From Ruegeria sp. THAF33 (GTDB lineage: Bacteria; Pseudomonadota; Alphaproteobacteria; Rhodobacterales; Rhodobacteraceae): a stretch of DNA of 64,000 nucleotides. The stretch spans positions 742,501-806,500 of the forward strand of contig NZ_CP045384.1 of assembly GCF_009363615.1 (NCBI RefSeq), read 5' to 3'. A program made the translations under genes and the position numbers. A model generated the notes under the pieces. It did not search any database. It was not told the origin of the DNA and saw only the letters and a list, made by a program, of their open reading frames with translations. Shown piece after piece: positions 52,444 through 63,314 of the stretch (its first letter is position 1; every line of letters begins with the position of its first letter).

Positions 52444-53544
52444 TCATGCCTCGTTTTTGCCTGCCCGGAGGGATCTTGCGCCCCTCTCGGCCTGCGGCGA
52501 AGTATGAATCAAACTGGAGTTTGGATCAACGGACAAGATGCTGTTGATCAGGAATGTTGCTTCTTTTCTCTTCAGCGTCAGCCTCGCGGTTTCAACGGCA
52601 TATGAATCCTGATCGACCAGGCTGCGAAAGAACAGATCATCCGGGTTCTGGCCGCTGGTGGATGGTACCAGCAGCAGGCTTTCGGAAATTGCTCCGTTGG
52701 CGTTAATGGCATTATGTGTCTCAAGCAGCAGATGATGGTAAATTGCACTGTTTTCTCTGCACAATGTAGCAATGCCCGCATCAACAAGGCTGATGGCTGG
52801 TAAAAACACTTCGTTCTCTGCACAAAGGATTTCAGCCAAAGGGTGCGTGACCAGCATTCTGTGTTGCTGTGACACTTTCAAATGCGCGAAATTCGAAAGC
52901 GTTCCCTCGGGAATTTCGACCATTCTGAAACGTCCGGCTGTGATGACAGCCTGTTCGCCCGTCCAGATGACAGGTAGATAGCCATTGTCACGGGTCCAAA
53001 TCTCATCACCCGGCTTCAGCATTTCGATGGGGCGGTATCCGGATTTGGTTTCGATCAGTGTCCCACGGCAGTAGCAAATGGGGCTGACATATGCGTTTGA
53101 TGCGAAGCTTGGGCCTTCTTGCGTACTGACGACCGTCAGAGGCACTCCGGCTGGTGGAAACTGTCCGGGTCCGCCGATGAATGCGATGCCCTCGACGGTT
53201 CCATATGCCGGTGATGAGTTGTTCACGTTGAACGCAACCGCCTGCCACGTGGTTGTCCCGTCTGTCAAAGTAATACCATATTCGGCTTCAACACGCGTGC
53301 CGCTGGCGAAAAGCGTACCATCGATTGTCTGATCGCCGTTTAACCGCTGATTGCCATCATTGTCGGAAAAGTTGGTGTCCGATCCGGCATCCGTGATGAA
53401 AACTTCGGTCGCACTGCGCGAATTGATGGTAATCGTCTCGCCAATAAGATGTATCCCCGTGCCCTGATTGATCCCGTCCAGACCCTGCGCCACAGAGACG
53501 GACAATTGACCTTCACCCAACACAAAGATCGAATAATCGGCCAA
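52444..53544 (-). CDS. Hint-domain protein
   Basis: 366 residues. A beta-rich N-terminal region (about 1-155) precedes a Hint_2 domain: PICYCRGTLIETKSGYRPIEMLKPGDEIWTRDNGYLPVIWTG, VSQQHRMLV and a long C-terminal part. The hedgehog/intein fold may self-cleave after the first cysteine (C-Y-C), but the histidine and C-terminal nucleophile of true inteins are not needed here and splicing is not implied. Such proteins are numerous in Rhodobacterales and often secreted. TTG start after AGGGAAG. Confidence 0.8.
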   Translation of the reverse strand: MADYSIFVLGEGQLSVSVAQGLDGINQGTGIHLIGETITINSRSATEVFITDAGSDTNFSDNDGNQRLNGDQTIDGTLFASGTRVEAEYGITLTDGTTTWQAVAFNVNNSSPAYGTVEGIAFIGGPGQFPPAGVPLTVVSTQEGPSFASNAYVSPICYCRGTLIETKSGYRPIEMLKPGDEIWTRDNGYLPVIWTGEQAVITAGRFRMVEIPEGTLSNFAHLKVSQQHRMLVTHPLAEILCAENEVFLPAISLVDAGIATLCRENSAIYHHLLLETHNAINANGAISESLLLVPSTSGQNPDDLFFRSLVDQDSYAVETARLTLKRKEATFLINSILSVDPNSSLIHTSPQAERGARSLRAGKNEA

Positions 53545-53705
53545 GTCTTCCCTGCTTTCTGTTTTTGAAACGGCCAGATGATGCGATCATCTTAACTATT
53601 CACTGATTTCGGGTAAATGCCGCTGAACAGAAAGGCGCGGGTGGGACCTTTTTTGCAACGCTTCAACGCTTGACGAGGGGCAAAACTCCCGACATATCCC
53701 ACTCC

Positions 53706-55505
<1,800 letters not shown>

Positions 55506-55560
55506 AGCTGTCCGTTTTGAACAGTCACTGACAGGTTTGCTTTTTGGGTTCGAGCTTGAT

Positions 55561-55578
55561 GCCACCTGATCAGGTGGC
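55561..55578. terminator. perfect 18-bp palindrome at the end of the methyltransferase gene
   Basis: GCCACCTGATCAGGTGGC contains the methyltransferase stop codon. It lies between convergent lepA and the methyltransferase gene; GAGC / GCTC arms extend it. No T run. Confidence 0.4.
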
Positions 55579-56283
55579 GGCTCGCACCAAATGGAATTCG
55601 CAGTCCGTCAGGCCGAATTCGCTGTAATCAATCGGCTTGGAAAAGTTCAGGCGCCTCAACTGTCTGTCTGCAATTCGAACCGGTCTGAGGTTGGAATCGT
55701 CATGCACGATGAATGCACCGGACGGCATGAGAGCGTGTAGCGCCAGAACCTCTCTGAGGTGCGTGTCCTTGGCCCCGTCCAGGTGCAGGAAATCGATTTT
55801 CGCATCAGGGTGCCTCAGGGCGTATGCCGGAGCTTCGATCAGAGAGTTTCCTTTGATCAGCTCAACCCGGTCAGGAAACTTGTACCTTAGCCAGTTGAAT
55901 GCGGCCGGCACGTAAATGTCCACGCGGGCCCACCGGCGGTTCAATCTCTGGCAGACATCCACGCCGACGCACTTGATTTCAGGGTTGGCCATAAGCGCCA
56001 ACAACATGCTGTGGCCCGCATTCACGCCTATTTCGAACAGACGTGTCGAGCGTCGGGCCAACTCAAAGAAATTTCTTCGTTTGGGTTCGAATCTTTCAAT
56101 AAATGGCTGTGTTTGAAAACCCGTCGCGCGGTGTTCATAGAACAGATTGCCATTCAGCGCAGGTGGTTCCCCCACTTGTTCAAGCGAATGTGCGACATAC
56201 TGATTGAGGTCGCGCAAGTTTTCGTTCCACTGTGCTGAGGACAAGAGATCGTCATAATCTGAAGGATGGAAGTTGGAAGACAC
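55570..56283 (-). CDS. class I SAM-dependent methyltransferase (Methyltransf_24 type)
   Basis: 237 residues. LARRSTRLFEIGVNAGHSMLLAL is the SAM-binding glycine motif, KIDFLHLDGAKDTHLREVLALHALMPSG has the D-x-x-H-x-Y-like acidic region, and VHDDSN follows. Such enzymes methylate cell-wall sugars or similar substrates. GTG start after GAGGAAAAG. No partner genes nearby. Confidence 0.75.
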   Translation of the reverse strand: MSSNFHPSDYDDLLSSAQWNENLRDLNQYVAHSLEQVGEPPALNGNLFYEHRATGFQTQPFIERFEPKRRNFFELARRSTRLFEIGVNAGHSMLLALMANPEIKCVGVDVCQRLNRRWARVDIYVPAAFNWLRYKFPDRVELIKGNSLIEAPAYALRHPDAKIDFLHLDGAKDTHLREVLALHALMPSGAFIVHDDSNLRPVRIADRQLRRLNFSKPIDYSEFGLTDCEFHLVRAAT

Positions 56284-56681
56284 AGTACTTTTCCTCGAAA
56301 CCCTTTAGTTCCATTACACGCGAGCTTTTCGTTAAACTGTTGAAGCGATGGAAAGTAAACCTTTGAAGCGAAAAACAAGTATTCTCGTTTTGTGGGCCTA
56401 AAGTGAGTTCCGTCAGTAGCGTATAAGCACGAATGCCCGCCTTTGGGATGACCTTCCTGCGTCAACCAAAGGGTTCACCTTCGAAAAACCGGGCGGCGCG
56501 TTTGCGCCCCGGGGCTCCGCCCGTTCGCGGCTGAATTCGTCCACTGGACGAATTCCGAGACGCCGCTTACCCCCTCGGGCCGGCGCTGCCCTCCGGCTTG
56601 GCAATCGCACAATTTCTGAAATCCAACCAAAAGTGCTAGACTCCCCGCATTCCAAACAGATTTTTCAAAGGGGGAAGTGTT
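56284..56681. other. 398-bp gene-free stretch with a GC-rich repeat
   Basis: The right half contains a GC-rich repeat-like block (about 56,490-56,600), including a 23-bp near-loopless palindrome at 56533-56555 (arms GAATTCGTCCA / TGGACGAATTC). No credible gene. Probable dispersed extragenic repeat. Confidence 0.6.
56533..56555. repeat. perfect inverted repeat, 11-bp arms, 1-base centre
   Basis: GAATTCGTCCA / TGGACGAATTC with a single C between. It stands in a GC-rich repeat block between genes. Confidence 0.6.
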
Positions 56682-57035
56682 ATGGACCCGCAATTGCGTT
56701 CCGAGATTTCGATGCGCCGTCTTGACCATTATTACGACATCATGCGCACCTCGATCTTTGCCTATGTCGCCATCGCCGCGGTCATCGGGTTTGAGGCCGA
56801 AGGGGTTGCTCTGCCGCTGATCGTGCTGGTGCTTGTGATCACCACCTATGGTGTTCTGGCGGGCAAGACCGCGCTGGAAGATGTTGAAAACCTGCGCGGC
56901 GACATGACCGAGGAGTTTGCGCAGACCAGCTTTGCCCAAGGATTGAAGGCGCGTAACCTGAAAGGGCTGATCTTGACGTCGAATGTGTTGCTGGGTCTGA
57001 TTGGGCTGTCCGAACTCATCGCAATCGTGTTCTGA
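56682..57035 (+). CDS. small membrane protein, unknown function
   Basis: 117 residues with three membrane segments (IFAYVAIAAVIGFEAEG, LPLIVLVLVITTYGVLAG, GLILTSNVLLGLIGLSELIAIVF). Acidic patch TALEDVENLRGDMTEEFAQ between them. GGGGGAAG precedes the ATG. Family not recognised. Confidence 0.7.
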   Translation: MDPQLRSEISMRRLDHYYDIMRTSIFAYVAIAAVIGFEAEGVALPLIVLVLVITTYGVLAGKTALEDVENLRGDMTEEFAQTSFAQGLKARNLKGLILTSNVLLGLIGLSELIAIVF

Positions 57036-57118
57036 CCGGAGACTGTGACCAACCTCACAGCCTCAACTTTGCCCACCTGCTAATGTTGACGCAACGGCAA
57101 CCTCGGCAGGAGGCCCAC

Positions 57119-57439
57119 ATGTCCACATCGCTCATCCCTCTCATCGCCCTCGGGTCGGCGGGTCTCTATTCCGTTGCCATGATCTCGATGAAGTTCTGGT
57201 GGAAACTCCCCGGTGTTGGCCTGACTCTTCTGATCGTCGCCACGTTGCTGGCTGCGGCGACGCTGGAACTTGCCGCGCTGCGCAACGAACGATTGGGCAT
57301 CATCTATACCGGCATTCTGGGGGCCGAGGTCGTGCTGATCGCCATCGCCTCGTATTTCCTGTTTGGCGAGAACTTTTCCTATCGCGAGGGGATTGGCATC
57401 GCGCTGGTCATTGTCGGGACAGCTCTGGCCTGGGCCTGA
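57119..57439 (+). CDS. small EamA/SMR-like membrane protein
   Basis: 106 residues, four membrane helices. The C-terminal GILGAEVVLIAIASYFLFGENFSYREGIGIALVIVGTALAWA matches the second half of small-multidrug-resistance/EamA proteins (the FGE-x-x-S-x-x-E-x-x-G-x-x-L motif). Might function as a dimeric transporter. AGGAGG before the ATG. Confidence 0.7.
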   Translation: MSTSLIPLIALGSAGLYSVAMISMKFWWKLPGVGLTLLIVATLLAAATLELAALRNERLGIIYTGILGAEVVLIAIASYFLFGENFSYREGIGIALVIVGTALAWA

Positions 57440-57545
57440 AGCCCCATTCTAAGCCGCCGCTGAACCAATCATGAAGTTTCCCTTAAGTAAGTTGTAACCC
57501 GCCCGGGCGCTCCCAATCTGTTTACCAGACAGAAGGAGAGAGCCC

Positions 57546-57995
57546 ATGACCAGATACATGACTGCCGGAGCAGCCGCTTTGGCCACGACCCTCGCCCTTG
57601 GAACGGCCGCGCTGGCCGATACCACGCCCGACCTGCGCGGCACCTGGCTGGGGTCCTACACGACCGTCCAGCCCAGCCATTACTACAAAGGCGATCAGCC
57701 CCGGTTCAATCAGGCCGAATGGATGCTGGATGTGCAGCTTCAGGACGGCAACGTTTTCTGGGGGCACAGCAAATGGCGTCGCGATGGCGATACCGACTGG
57801 AATGAATACGAGGCCACCGGCACCATCAGCCTCGATGGGACGGGCAGCATCGGCATCGTCGAAACCTCACCTCTGCTGATCGGCGCGAATGCGTTGATCG
57901 ATGCGCGGTACGAAGATGGCAAGATCTTTGCCGATTTCCGTAGCCTGCGGAACGGAACGACCTACAGCACCGTTCTGGAACGTCAGGTGAACTGA
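57546..57995 (+). CDS. exported protein of unknown function
   Basis: 149 residues with a signal peptide ending at AALADTT. The mature part (DLRGTWLGSYTTVQPSHYY, FWGHSKWRRDGDTDWNE, GTISLDGTGSIGIVET) is beta-rich and lipocalin-like in style. AAGGAG before the ATG. Family not recognised. Confidence 0.7.
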   Translation: MTRYMTAGAAALATTLALGTAALADTTPDLRGTWLGSYTTVQPSHYYKGDQPRFNQAEWMLDVQLQDGNVFWGHSKWRRDGDTDWNEYEATGTISLDGTGSIGIVETSPLLIGANALIDARYEDGKIFADFRSLRNGTTYSTVLERQVN

Positions 57996-58095
57996 AGCGT
58001 GTCCGGCCCGGGCGATTGTAGGGGGTAAGTATCGCTGCTGCAATTTTGACTGCGGCGGAGGTTAGTAGGTTGCCACGCGCGGGTCGGACCGCTTC

Positions 58096-58512
58096 TCAAA
58101 AACGGAACAATCGTCTCCACAGCGAGGAGACGGGCCGGGCGGCCAGTTCACCGCCTGCGACAGGATCCAGACCACCCCGCGCAAGAATGCGGCGTTCCTC
58201 GGCACGGGTCATCTGGATCTCGCGAACCTTCAGCGCGGCTTCGCGCGCGGTGACATAGCTGCCGTCCGGTCCCGGTTCCATTCCGGGGATGTTGCGTCCC
58301 CGCGACCACATCCCGCGAATGCCCGACAGCGGATGTTTCCACCCGATTTCGTCATCATCCTGCAAATGCCAGATCCGCTTCGCTTCGGCGACCGAGACCA
58401 GAGCGGCCAGCGGTTTACCGTGCCGGGTCAGTATGATCACTTCTCGCGGGTCCTGTGCGCGGGTGACCAGAGCGCCCAAATGGGCGCGCGCATGGGAAAT
58501 GGTGCAACGCAT
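58096..58512 (-). CDS. Phd/YefM-type antitoxin-family protein (orphan)
   Basis: 138 residues. MRCTISHARAHLGALVTRAQDPREVIILTRHGKPLAALVSVAEAKRI is the Phd/YefM DNA-binding fold; the C-terminal half (about 85 residues) is longer than in typical antitoxins. No RelE, Fic or Doc toxin gene is adjacent, so it is either an orphan antitoxin or a stand-alone regulator. GGAGG 7 bases before the ATG. Confidence 0.75.
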   Translation of the reverse strand: MRCTISHARAHLGALVTRAQDPREVIILTRHGKPLAALVSVAEAKRIWHLQDDDEIGWKHPLSGIRGMWSRGRNIPGMEPGPDGSYVTAREAALKVREIQMTRAEERRILARGGLDPVAGGELAARPVSSLWRRLFRF

Positions 58513-58802
58513 CGGCGAACCTCCGTATGTACGATTCGAAAGATTTGTGGTCCGAGAGTTGTACAAACCCTGCAACTCTCAACTAATGGCGCGTGCGGTG
58601 GCGTTTGCGCCCGCAGCATTGGGCCAAAAGCCGGGCTCAGGTTCAGGCCTGAGATTTTCCCGGGACAAACATGCGTGGAGTCGAAACTTCTCGGATTATC
58701 CACAAAGATTTCCCGGCAGATACCAACAGTTTATCCCCGTCTAATTTTCATGCTGCGGTGCTATTTTCTTGTCAGATACAAGGCATGCTGCAACAGTCTG
58801 AA

Positions 58803-59222
58803 CACCACAAAGGTTCTTAGGAACCGAAGGTGGGGCGCAAAGGCCCGGGGGTCTTGGCAGAGAGACTGGATCTTAGGATTTGCGTTGAACTGCAATGGCT
58901 TACCGGTGGGTGATCAGCCGAGTGAGGGCTTCATGCCCAAGTCGGATGGCTACCTTCTCAGAAGGCCGATGCACGCTGTGATGTCCTTTCGGGGGCAATG
59001 CAGCCGCCGCAGCTTCTCAGGGGGCTGTGGCAACTGGATCGGGTGCTCTTCGGAGCGCATCGACCCGGTAAGGCGTCAGGAGTGTCCGAAAGGATGCATG
59101 CAAAGACCGCGTCTGCGCACCTGGCGCCTTTTCCTTTGCCGGATTTCGGTTTCATACAGGCTACCACTCACCCCTGCCGAAAGGGACCGGGGCTCTTCTG
59201 CGTGTGCGAAAGAGCCCCGATT
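58803..59222 (+). ncRNA. candidate structured non-coding RNA with Rho-independent terminator
   Basis: Successive hairpins: CACC…GGTTC-ttag-GAACC…GGTG (58803-58832), GGGC-ttcat-GCCC (58926-58938), CCTTCT-c-AGAAGG (58953-58965), GGGTGCTC-ttcg-GAGC…ACCC (59041-59066, a UUCG tetraloop), TCC-gaaa-GGA (59085-59094, a GNRA tetraloop), CC-gaaa-GG (59177-59184), and the terminator CGGGGCTCTT / AAGAGCCCCG followed by ATTT (59188-59222). I do not recognise it: the RNase P GAGGAAAGTCC core and a tmRNA tag are absent. The 5' end is a guess. Confidence 0.5.
59188..59222 (+). terminator. strong terminator with no protein gene before it
   Basis: 10-bp stem CGGGGCTCTT / AAGAGCCCCG, 12-base loop, then ATTT. 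The nearest upstream plus-strand protein gene ends at 57,995, more than 1.1 kb away. Confidence 0.75.
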
Positions 59223-59340
59223 TAGCGTCAGATGATGCAATGCCGCGTCTATGCACCTGTAAGGGAAAGCTACCGCGGCAAGCCATGTCTTTCAACTATA
59301 TATTGAGAGAACGCCCGCGTGCGGCGCAAAATAAAGTGTA

Positions 59341-59478
59341 TTACAGGCTTTCCTGCACGTCGGTTGCTGCGCCTTGGATGGCATCTCCGGCTTTTTCGAT
59401 ATCCTTGCCGGCGCCTTTGGCGGTTTCGCAGGCAGTCAGTGCAAACAGGCTCAGGCCCATCAGAATTACGCGGATCAT
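59341..59478 (-). CDS. entericidin A/B-type small lipoprotein
   Basis: 45 residues. VILMGLSLFALTACETAKGAGKDIEKAGDAIQGAA: lipobox LTAC and the K-G-x-G-K-D-I-x-x-A-G-x-A-I core of entericidins, which are small antidote/toxin-like envelope lipoproteins. AAGGAG before the ATG. Confidence 0.9.
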   Translation of the reverse strand: MIRVILMGLSLFALTACETAKGAGKDIEKAGDAIQGAATDVQESL

Positions 59479-59539
59479 GTTCGTCTCCTTGGTGCTCGAT
59501 TGTCTTTCGGTAGCACCTTTTAGCAGCCGGAGCCAGTTC

Positions 59540-59881
59540 CTAGGTCCGGTCGTCGCTGCAGAAGAGCTCGTAAACGACTTCGAGCATGCGGCGGGGACGA
59601 TCATCCGCCAGACGATAATAGATGGCTTTGCCTTCCCTGCGAGGTATCACCAACCCTTCAAGTCGCAGACGGGAAAGTTGCTGTGATACAGCGGCTTGTC
59701 TGGCGGACAGCAATTCTTCCAGTTCGGTGACGGATTTTTCACCGGACACCAGATGGCAGAGGATCATCAATCTGCCTTCGTGGCTTATTGCCTTGAGAAA
59801 ATTGGAAGCGCGTGTCGCGTTGGTGACCATGCGGTCAAAATCTTCTTTTGACATGTCATTGGACAGCTGAGGAAGTGCCAT
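59540..59881 (-). CDS. ArsR-family transcriptional regulator
   Basis: 113 residues. ISHEGRLMILCHLVSGEKSVTELEELL and RQAAVSQQLSRLRLEGLVIPRREGKAIYYRL form the winged helix. The metal motif ELCVCDL of classical arsenic sensors is absent, so it likely senses something else. ATG 59881 after GGAACTC. A 22-bp inverted repeat at 59975-59996 may be its own operator. Confidence 0.88.
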   Translation of the reverse strand: MALPQLSNDMSKEDFDRMVTNATRASNFLKAISHEGRLMILCHLVSGEKSVTELEELLSARQAAVSQQLSRLRLEGLVIPRREGKAIYYRLADDRPRRMLEVVYELFCSDDRT

Positions 59882-59974
59882 CGATTGAGTTCCTTGCAAA
59901 CCCGTTGGCCGGGTGTTGTTTCCGTTACGTAAAGAGACGTGAGTGTGAGACCCTTCACTACATGTTTCGTACAT

Positions 59975-59996
59975 TCATTTCTATATGTATGAATCA
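59975..59996. promoter_or_regulatory. possible ArsR operator
   Basis: ATTCAT, 10 bases, ATGAAT, about 95 bases upstream of the ArsR start and divergent toward clpP. A-T rich like known ArsR/SmtB sites. Confidence 0.35.
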
Positions 59997-60153
59997 AAAT
60001 AGCGTGATGTATGAAAGGGGAATTCGGATTGAACGTTCCCGCAACGCGAGGGGGCAGATGATTCACTTTAAGGCGATCTGCGGATCGTTGCCGGAAACAA
60101 CAGATGGTTCGCCTTGACGATTGATGATGATCGACATTCGGTCAGCGTTCTCA

Positions 60154-60179
60154 CTTGCCCCCCTTGCAGCCCCCCTTAG
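60154..60179 (+). promoter_or_regulatory. clpP: possible heat-shock-type promoter of clpP
   Basis: CTTGCC followed after about 13 bases by CCCTTA, about 70 bases before the clpP start, loosely resembling sigma-32 promoters. Weak match. Confidence 0.25.
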
Positions 60180-60249
60180 CCGACACTAAGACTCAGGTAA
60201 CACTTGTTGGGATATTGTCCCGATCCATAGCTAAACAGGCAGGTTACGA

Positions 60250-60882
60250 ATGTTCGATCCCGTAGAAACCTACATGAATACACTTGTTCCCATGGTCGTT
60301 GAGCAGACCAGCCGGGGCGAGCGCGCCTATGATATTTTCTCCCGCCTGCTGAAAGAGCGGATCATATTCATCAACGGACCGATTCATGATGGGATGAGCC
60401 ATCTTGTTGTGGCGCAATTGCTGCACCTCGAGGCGGAAAACCCCAACAAGGAAATCTCGATCTACATCAACTCGCCGGGCGGGGTGGTGACCAGCGGTTT
60501 GTCGATTTACGACACAATGCAATACATCAAGCCGAAATGTTCCACATTGGTGATCGGTCAGGCGGCTTCGATGGGCTCGGTCCTTTTGGCCGGGGGCGAG
60601 AAGGGAATGCGCTTTTCACTGCCCAACAGCCGCATCATGGTGCACCAGCCCAGTGGCGGATACCAGGGCCAGGCCAGCGACATCATGATTCACGCGGCCG
60701 AGACGCAAAAGCTGAAGGATCGCCTGTATGACATCTACGTACGTCATACGGGGCAGACGAAAAAGGCGGTCGAAAAAGCGCTGGATCGTGACAATTTCAT
60801 GAGCCCGGAAGAGGCCAAGGAATGGGGTCACATCGACGAGATTGTCGAAAACCGAGCGAAAATGGACACGGAAGAGGCCTGA
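60250..60882 (+). CDS. clpP: ATP-dependent Clp protease proteolytic subunit
   Basis: 210 residues. Catalytic Ser107 (IGQAASMGS), His132 (IMVHQPSGG) and Asp181 (ALDRDNFM). Forms the double-heptamer barrel that degrades proteins unfolded by ClpX. clpX follows 131 bases later on the same strand. The gap upstream (59,882-60,249) holds the ArsR operator and possible clpP promoter. Confidence 0.97.
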   Translation: MFDPVETYMNTLVPMVVEQTSRGERAYDIFSRLLKERIIFINGPIHDGMSHLVVAQLLHLEAENPNKEISIYINSPGGVVTSGLSIYDTMQYIKPKCSTLVIGQAASMGSVLLAGGEKGMRFSLPNSRIMVHQPSGGYQGQASDIMIHAAETQKLKDRLYDIYVRHTGQTKKAVEKALDRDNFMSPEEAKEWGHIDEIVENRAKMDTEEA

Positions 60883-61013
60883 GGCCGATACCCCGCGTCA
60901 CCGGCGCGGGGGTCATTTTGAGATTGTAGCCGCCAGAGTGCTGGCCTAAGCTGCACACACAGGTGTAAGCGCCCTCGAAAAGGGGCGCAGGGACGAAGCC
61001 CGAAAGGTAGATC

Positions 61014-62282
61014 ATGGCGACGAATTCAGGCGGCGATGGAAAAAACACGCTCTACTGCAGCTTCTGTGGCAAAAGCCAGCATGAAGTCCGTAAGCTGATC
61101 GCAGGCCCCACAGTTTTCATCTGTGATGAATGTGTTGAGCTGTGCATGGACATCATCCGCGAAGAGACCAAGGCCAGCGGGCTGAAGTCATCTGACGGTG
61201 TTCCGACGCCCAAGGATATCTGCGAAGTACTGGACGATTATGTAATCGGTCAGGCCACGGCAAAGCGGGTTCTGTCGGTGGCCGTTCACAACCATTACAA
61301 GCGTTTGAACCACGCTCAGAAAGCGGGCAGCGATATCGAGCTGGCAAAGTCGAATATCCTGCTGATCGGTCCGACCGGTTGCGGTAAGACGCTGCTGGCG
61401 CAAACGCTGGCGCGTATTCTGGATGTGCCGTTTACCATGGCCGACGCGACGACCCTGACCGAAGCCGGCTATGTGGGTGAGGATGTCGAAAACATCATCC
61501 TCAAGCTGTTGCAGGCGAGTGAGTACAACGTCGAACGCGCGCAGCGCGGCATCGTCTATATCGATGAGGTCGACAAGATTACCCGCAAATCCGAAAACCC
61601 TTCGATCACGCGTGACGTGTCGGGTGAGGGCGTGCAGCAGGCCTTGCTGAAACTGATGGAGGGGACAGTGGCCAGCGTCCCCCCACAGGGTGGCCGCAAG
61701 CATCCCCAGCAGGAATTCCTGCAAGTGGACACGACGAACATTCTGTTCATCTGTGGCGGTGCATTCGCGGGTCTGGACAAGATCATCGCGCAACGTGGCA
61801 AAGGCTCGGCCATGGGCTTTGGTGCCGATGTGCGCGACAATGACGACCGCGGTGTGGGTGAGATATTCAAGGATCTGGAACCCGAGGATCTGCTGAAATT
61901 CGGACTGATCCCGGAATTCGTCGGTCGTCTGCCGGTTCTGGCGACGCTTGAGGATTTGGATGAAGACGCGCTGGTGACCATCCTGACCAAACCCAAGAAC
62001 GCATTGGTCAAGCAATACCAGCGTTTGTTCGAACTGGAAGATGTTGAACTGGCCTTTACGGATGATGCCTTGAAAGCAATCGCAAAAAAGGCCATCGAGC
62101 GCAAAACCGGTGCGCGCGGCCTGCGGTCTATTCTCGAGGATATTCTGCTGGACACCATGTTCGAACTGCCGGGCATGAAAAATGTCAGCGAGGTTGTGGT
62201 GAACGAAGAGGCGGTGATGTCCGACGCACAGCCGCTGTTCATCTATGCCGATGCGGCCAAGGAATCGGCCTCGGCGGGCTGA
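61014..62282 (+). CDS. clpX: ATP-dependent Clp protease ATP-binding subunit ClpX
   Basis: 422 residues. N-terminal zinc domain [14 protein letters not shown]…[10 protein letters not shown], Walker [16 protein letters not shown], Walker [12 protein letters not shown], pore loop GYVGED, the RKH loop in [10 protein letters not shown], and MGF (in GSAMGFGAD) in place of the E. coli IGF loop that docks on ClpP. AAAGG precedes the ATG. Confidence 0.97.
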   Translation: MATNSGGDGKNTLYCSFCGKSQHEVRKLIAGPTVFICDECVELCMDIIREETKASGLKSSDGVPTPKDICEVLDDYVIGQATAKRVLSVAVHNHYKRLNHAQKAGSDIELAKSNILLIGPTGCGKTLLAQTLARILDVPFTMADATTLTEAGYVGEDVENIILKLLQASEYNVERAQRGIVYIDEVDKITRKSENPSITRDVSGEGVQQALLKLMEGTVASVPPQGGRKHPQQEFLQVDTTNILFICGGAFAGLDKIIAQRGKGSAMGFGADVRDNDDRGVGEIFKDLEPEDLLKFGLIPEFVGRLPVLATLEDLDEDALVTILTKPKNALVKQYQRLFELEDVELAFTDDALKAIAKKAIERKTGARGLRSILEDILLDTMFELPGMKNVSEVVVNEEAVMSDAQPLFIYADAAKESASAG

Positions 62283-62318
62283 GGCCGGGCTATTTGCCGC
62301 GACGGTGGGACTTCACTT

Positions 62319-62395
62319 GAACCGGTTCAGGGGGCTCTGCCCCCGCTGCCCTTCGGGCATCTCCCCCGGGATATTATTAGCCAGATGAAGCTGTG
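62319..62395 (-). repeat. extragenic GC-rich palindromic repeat after clpX
   Basis: In inverted orientation it carries CTTCATCTGGC, an A-rich stretch, then GGGGGA…GGGGGCAGAGCCCCC and GCCCgaaGGGC hairpins: the same layout as at 3,199-3,267. It follows the clpX stop by about 40 bases and may end that transcript. Confidence 0.65.
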
Positions 62396-62477
62396 GATCC
62401 GTCGCTCGCACATGAGTGTCGGTGCAGTTATGCGGCGGAAGCTTAAGCAAGTTTTCGAACAACAAAGGTGACGGATT

Positions 62478-62840
62478 ATGGCAGTGAAGCGCGTTTCTTC
62501 GGGCGGTGAGTTCGAAGCCAAAGTCGGGTACTGCCGTGCGGTGGTCGCGGGCGGATGGGTTCATGTCGCCGGGACCGTCGGGCAGGGCGAGGACGTGGTG
62601 GCGCAATGCCGGTCTGCGCTGGACATCATCGGCAAGGCGCTGGCTGAGGCGGGCGCAGGCTTTGACGATGTGGTTCGGGTCACATACATGCTGCCCGATC
62701 GCAGTGAGTTTGCGCCGTGCTGGCCGATCCTGGCCGAAACTTTTGGCACCAATCCTCCGGCAGCGACAATGATTGAATGCGGTTTGATTGATCCGAAATA
62801 CAGGATCGAGATCGAAGTGACCGCCTTTCTGCCGGAGTGA
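62478..62840 (+). CDS. RidA-family (YjgF/UK114) protein
   Basis: 120 residues. [30 protein letters not shown] and [14 protein letters not shown] match the Rid family; the end [28 protein letters not shown] includes the conserved E of the P-x-T/S-x-x-x-V-x-x-L region, while the RidA-type arginine for imine hydrolysis is not evident (MIECGL instead of the usual R-x-x-x-x-V). It may be a Rid subfamily without deaminase activity. Confidence 0.8.
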   Translation: MAVKRVSSGGEFEAKVGYCRAVVAGGWVHVAGTVGQGEDVVAQCRSALDIIGKALAEAGAGFDDVVRVTYMLPDRSEFAPCWPILAETFGTNPPAATMIECGLIDPKYRIEIEVTAFLPE

Positions 62841-62919
62841 CGCAGGTGGTATCAGGGGCACTGGACCTTGGCGGGCCTTTGGTCCATACCTTTCTTCGAC
62901 GAAATGCCGGAGGCACCCG

Positions 62920-63303
62920 ATGGGAATCCTGAACAGTCTTTTGCGAGCCGTTACCTGGTGGAATGGGTCAACTTTGAACACTCAGATCTACACTGCACGC
63001 AAGGGCGTGAAAGTGGGCGAAGACAATGAAGGCAACGTGTTCTATCGCAATGCCGATGACAGCAAGCGTTGGGTTATCTTCAATGGCGAGGCCGAAGCCA
63101 GCCGGGTTGATCCTGAATGGCATGGTTGGTTGCATCGCACTTGGGACGAACCTCCGACAGATAAACCGCTGCCGCATAAATCCTGGGAAAAACCACATCA
63201 GGAAAACCTGACTGGCACCGCGCTGGCCTATGCTCCTGCCGGATCTCTGCGTCGAGCGGAACCGGTTGAACGTAAGGACTATGAGGCCTGGAGCCCGGAA
63301 TAA
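62920..63303 (+). CDS. NADH:ubiquinone oxidoreductase subunit NDUFA12 family
   Basis: 127 residues. [31 protein letters not shown] and RRWV-like [32 protein letters not shown] are the NDUFA12/B17.2 signature, an alphaproteobacterial-mitochondrial complex I subunit. GGAGG before the ATG. First gene of a probable operon with mlaD and the DUF2155 gene. Confidence 0.9.
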   Translation: MGILNSLLRAVTWWNGSTLNTQIYTARKGVKVGEDNEGNVFYRNADDSKRWVIFNGEAEASRVDPEWHGWLHRTWDEPPTDKPLPHKSWEKPHQENLTGTALAYAPAGSLRRAEPVERKDYEAWSPE

Positions 63304-63314
63304 ACGAGGCGATA

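Larger units (their letters stand above)
58513..59340. other. 828-bp protein-gene-free stretch containing a probable structured RNA
   Basis: No convincing CDS: the open frames present have unnatural composition. The left part includes a weak hairpin CTCAGG / CCTGAG before ATTTT (58636-58657). The right part is dense with hairpins and ends in a terminator (see the RNA entry). Confidence 0.6.

Noticed and set aside
58803..59222. RNase P RNA or tmRNA as identity of the structured RNA
   Set aside because: The GAGGAAAGTCC core of RNase P and an alanine-rich tmRNA tag were not found on either strand.
58333..59235. 300-codon open frame across the gap after the antitoxin gene
   Set aside because: Composition is rich in Arg, Cys and Trp without domain character, it overlaps the antitoxin gene antisense and crosses several hairpins.
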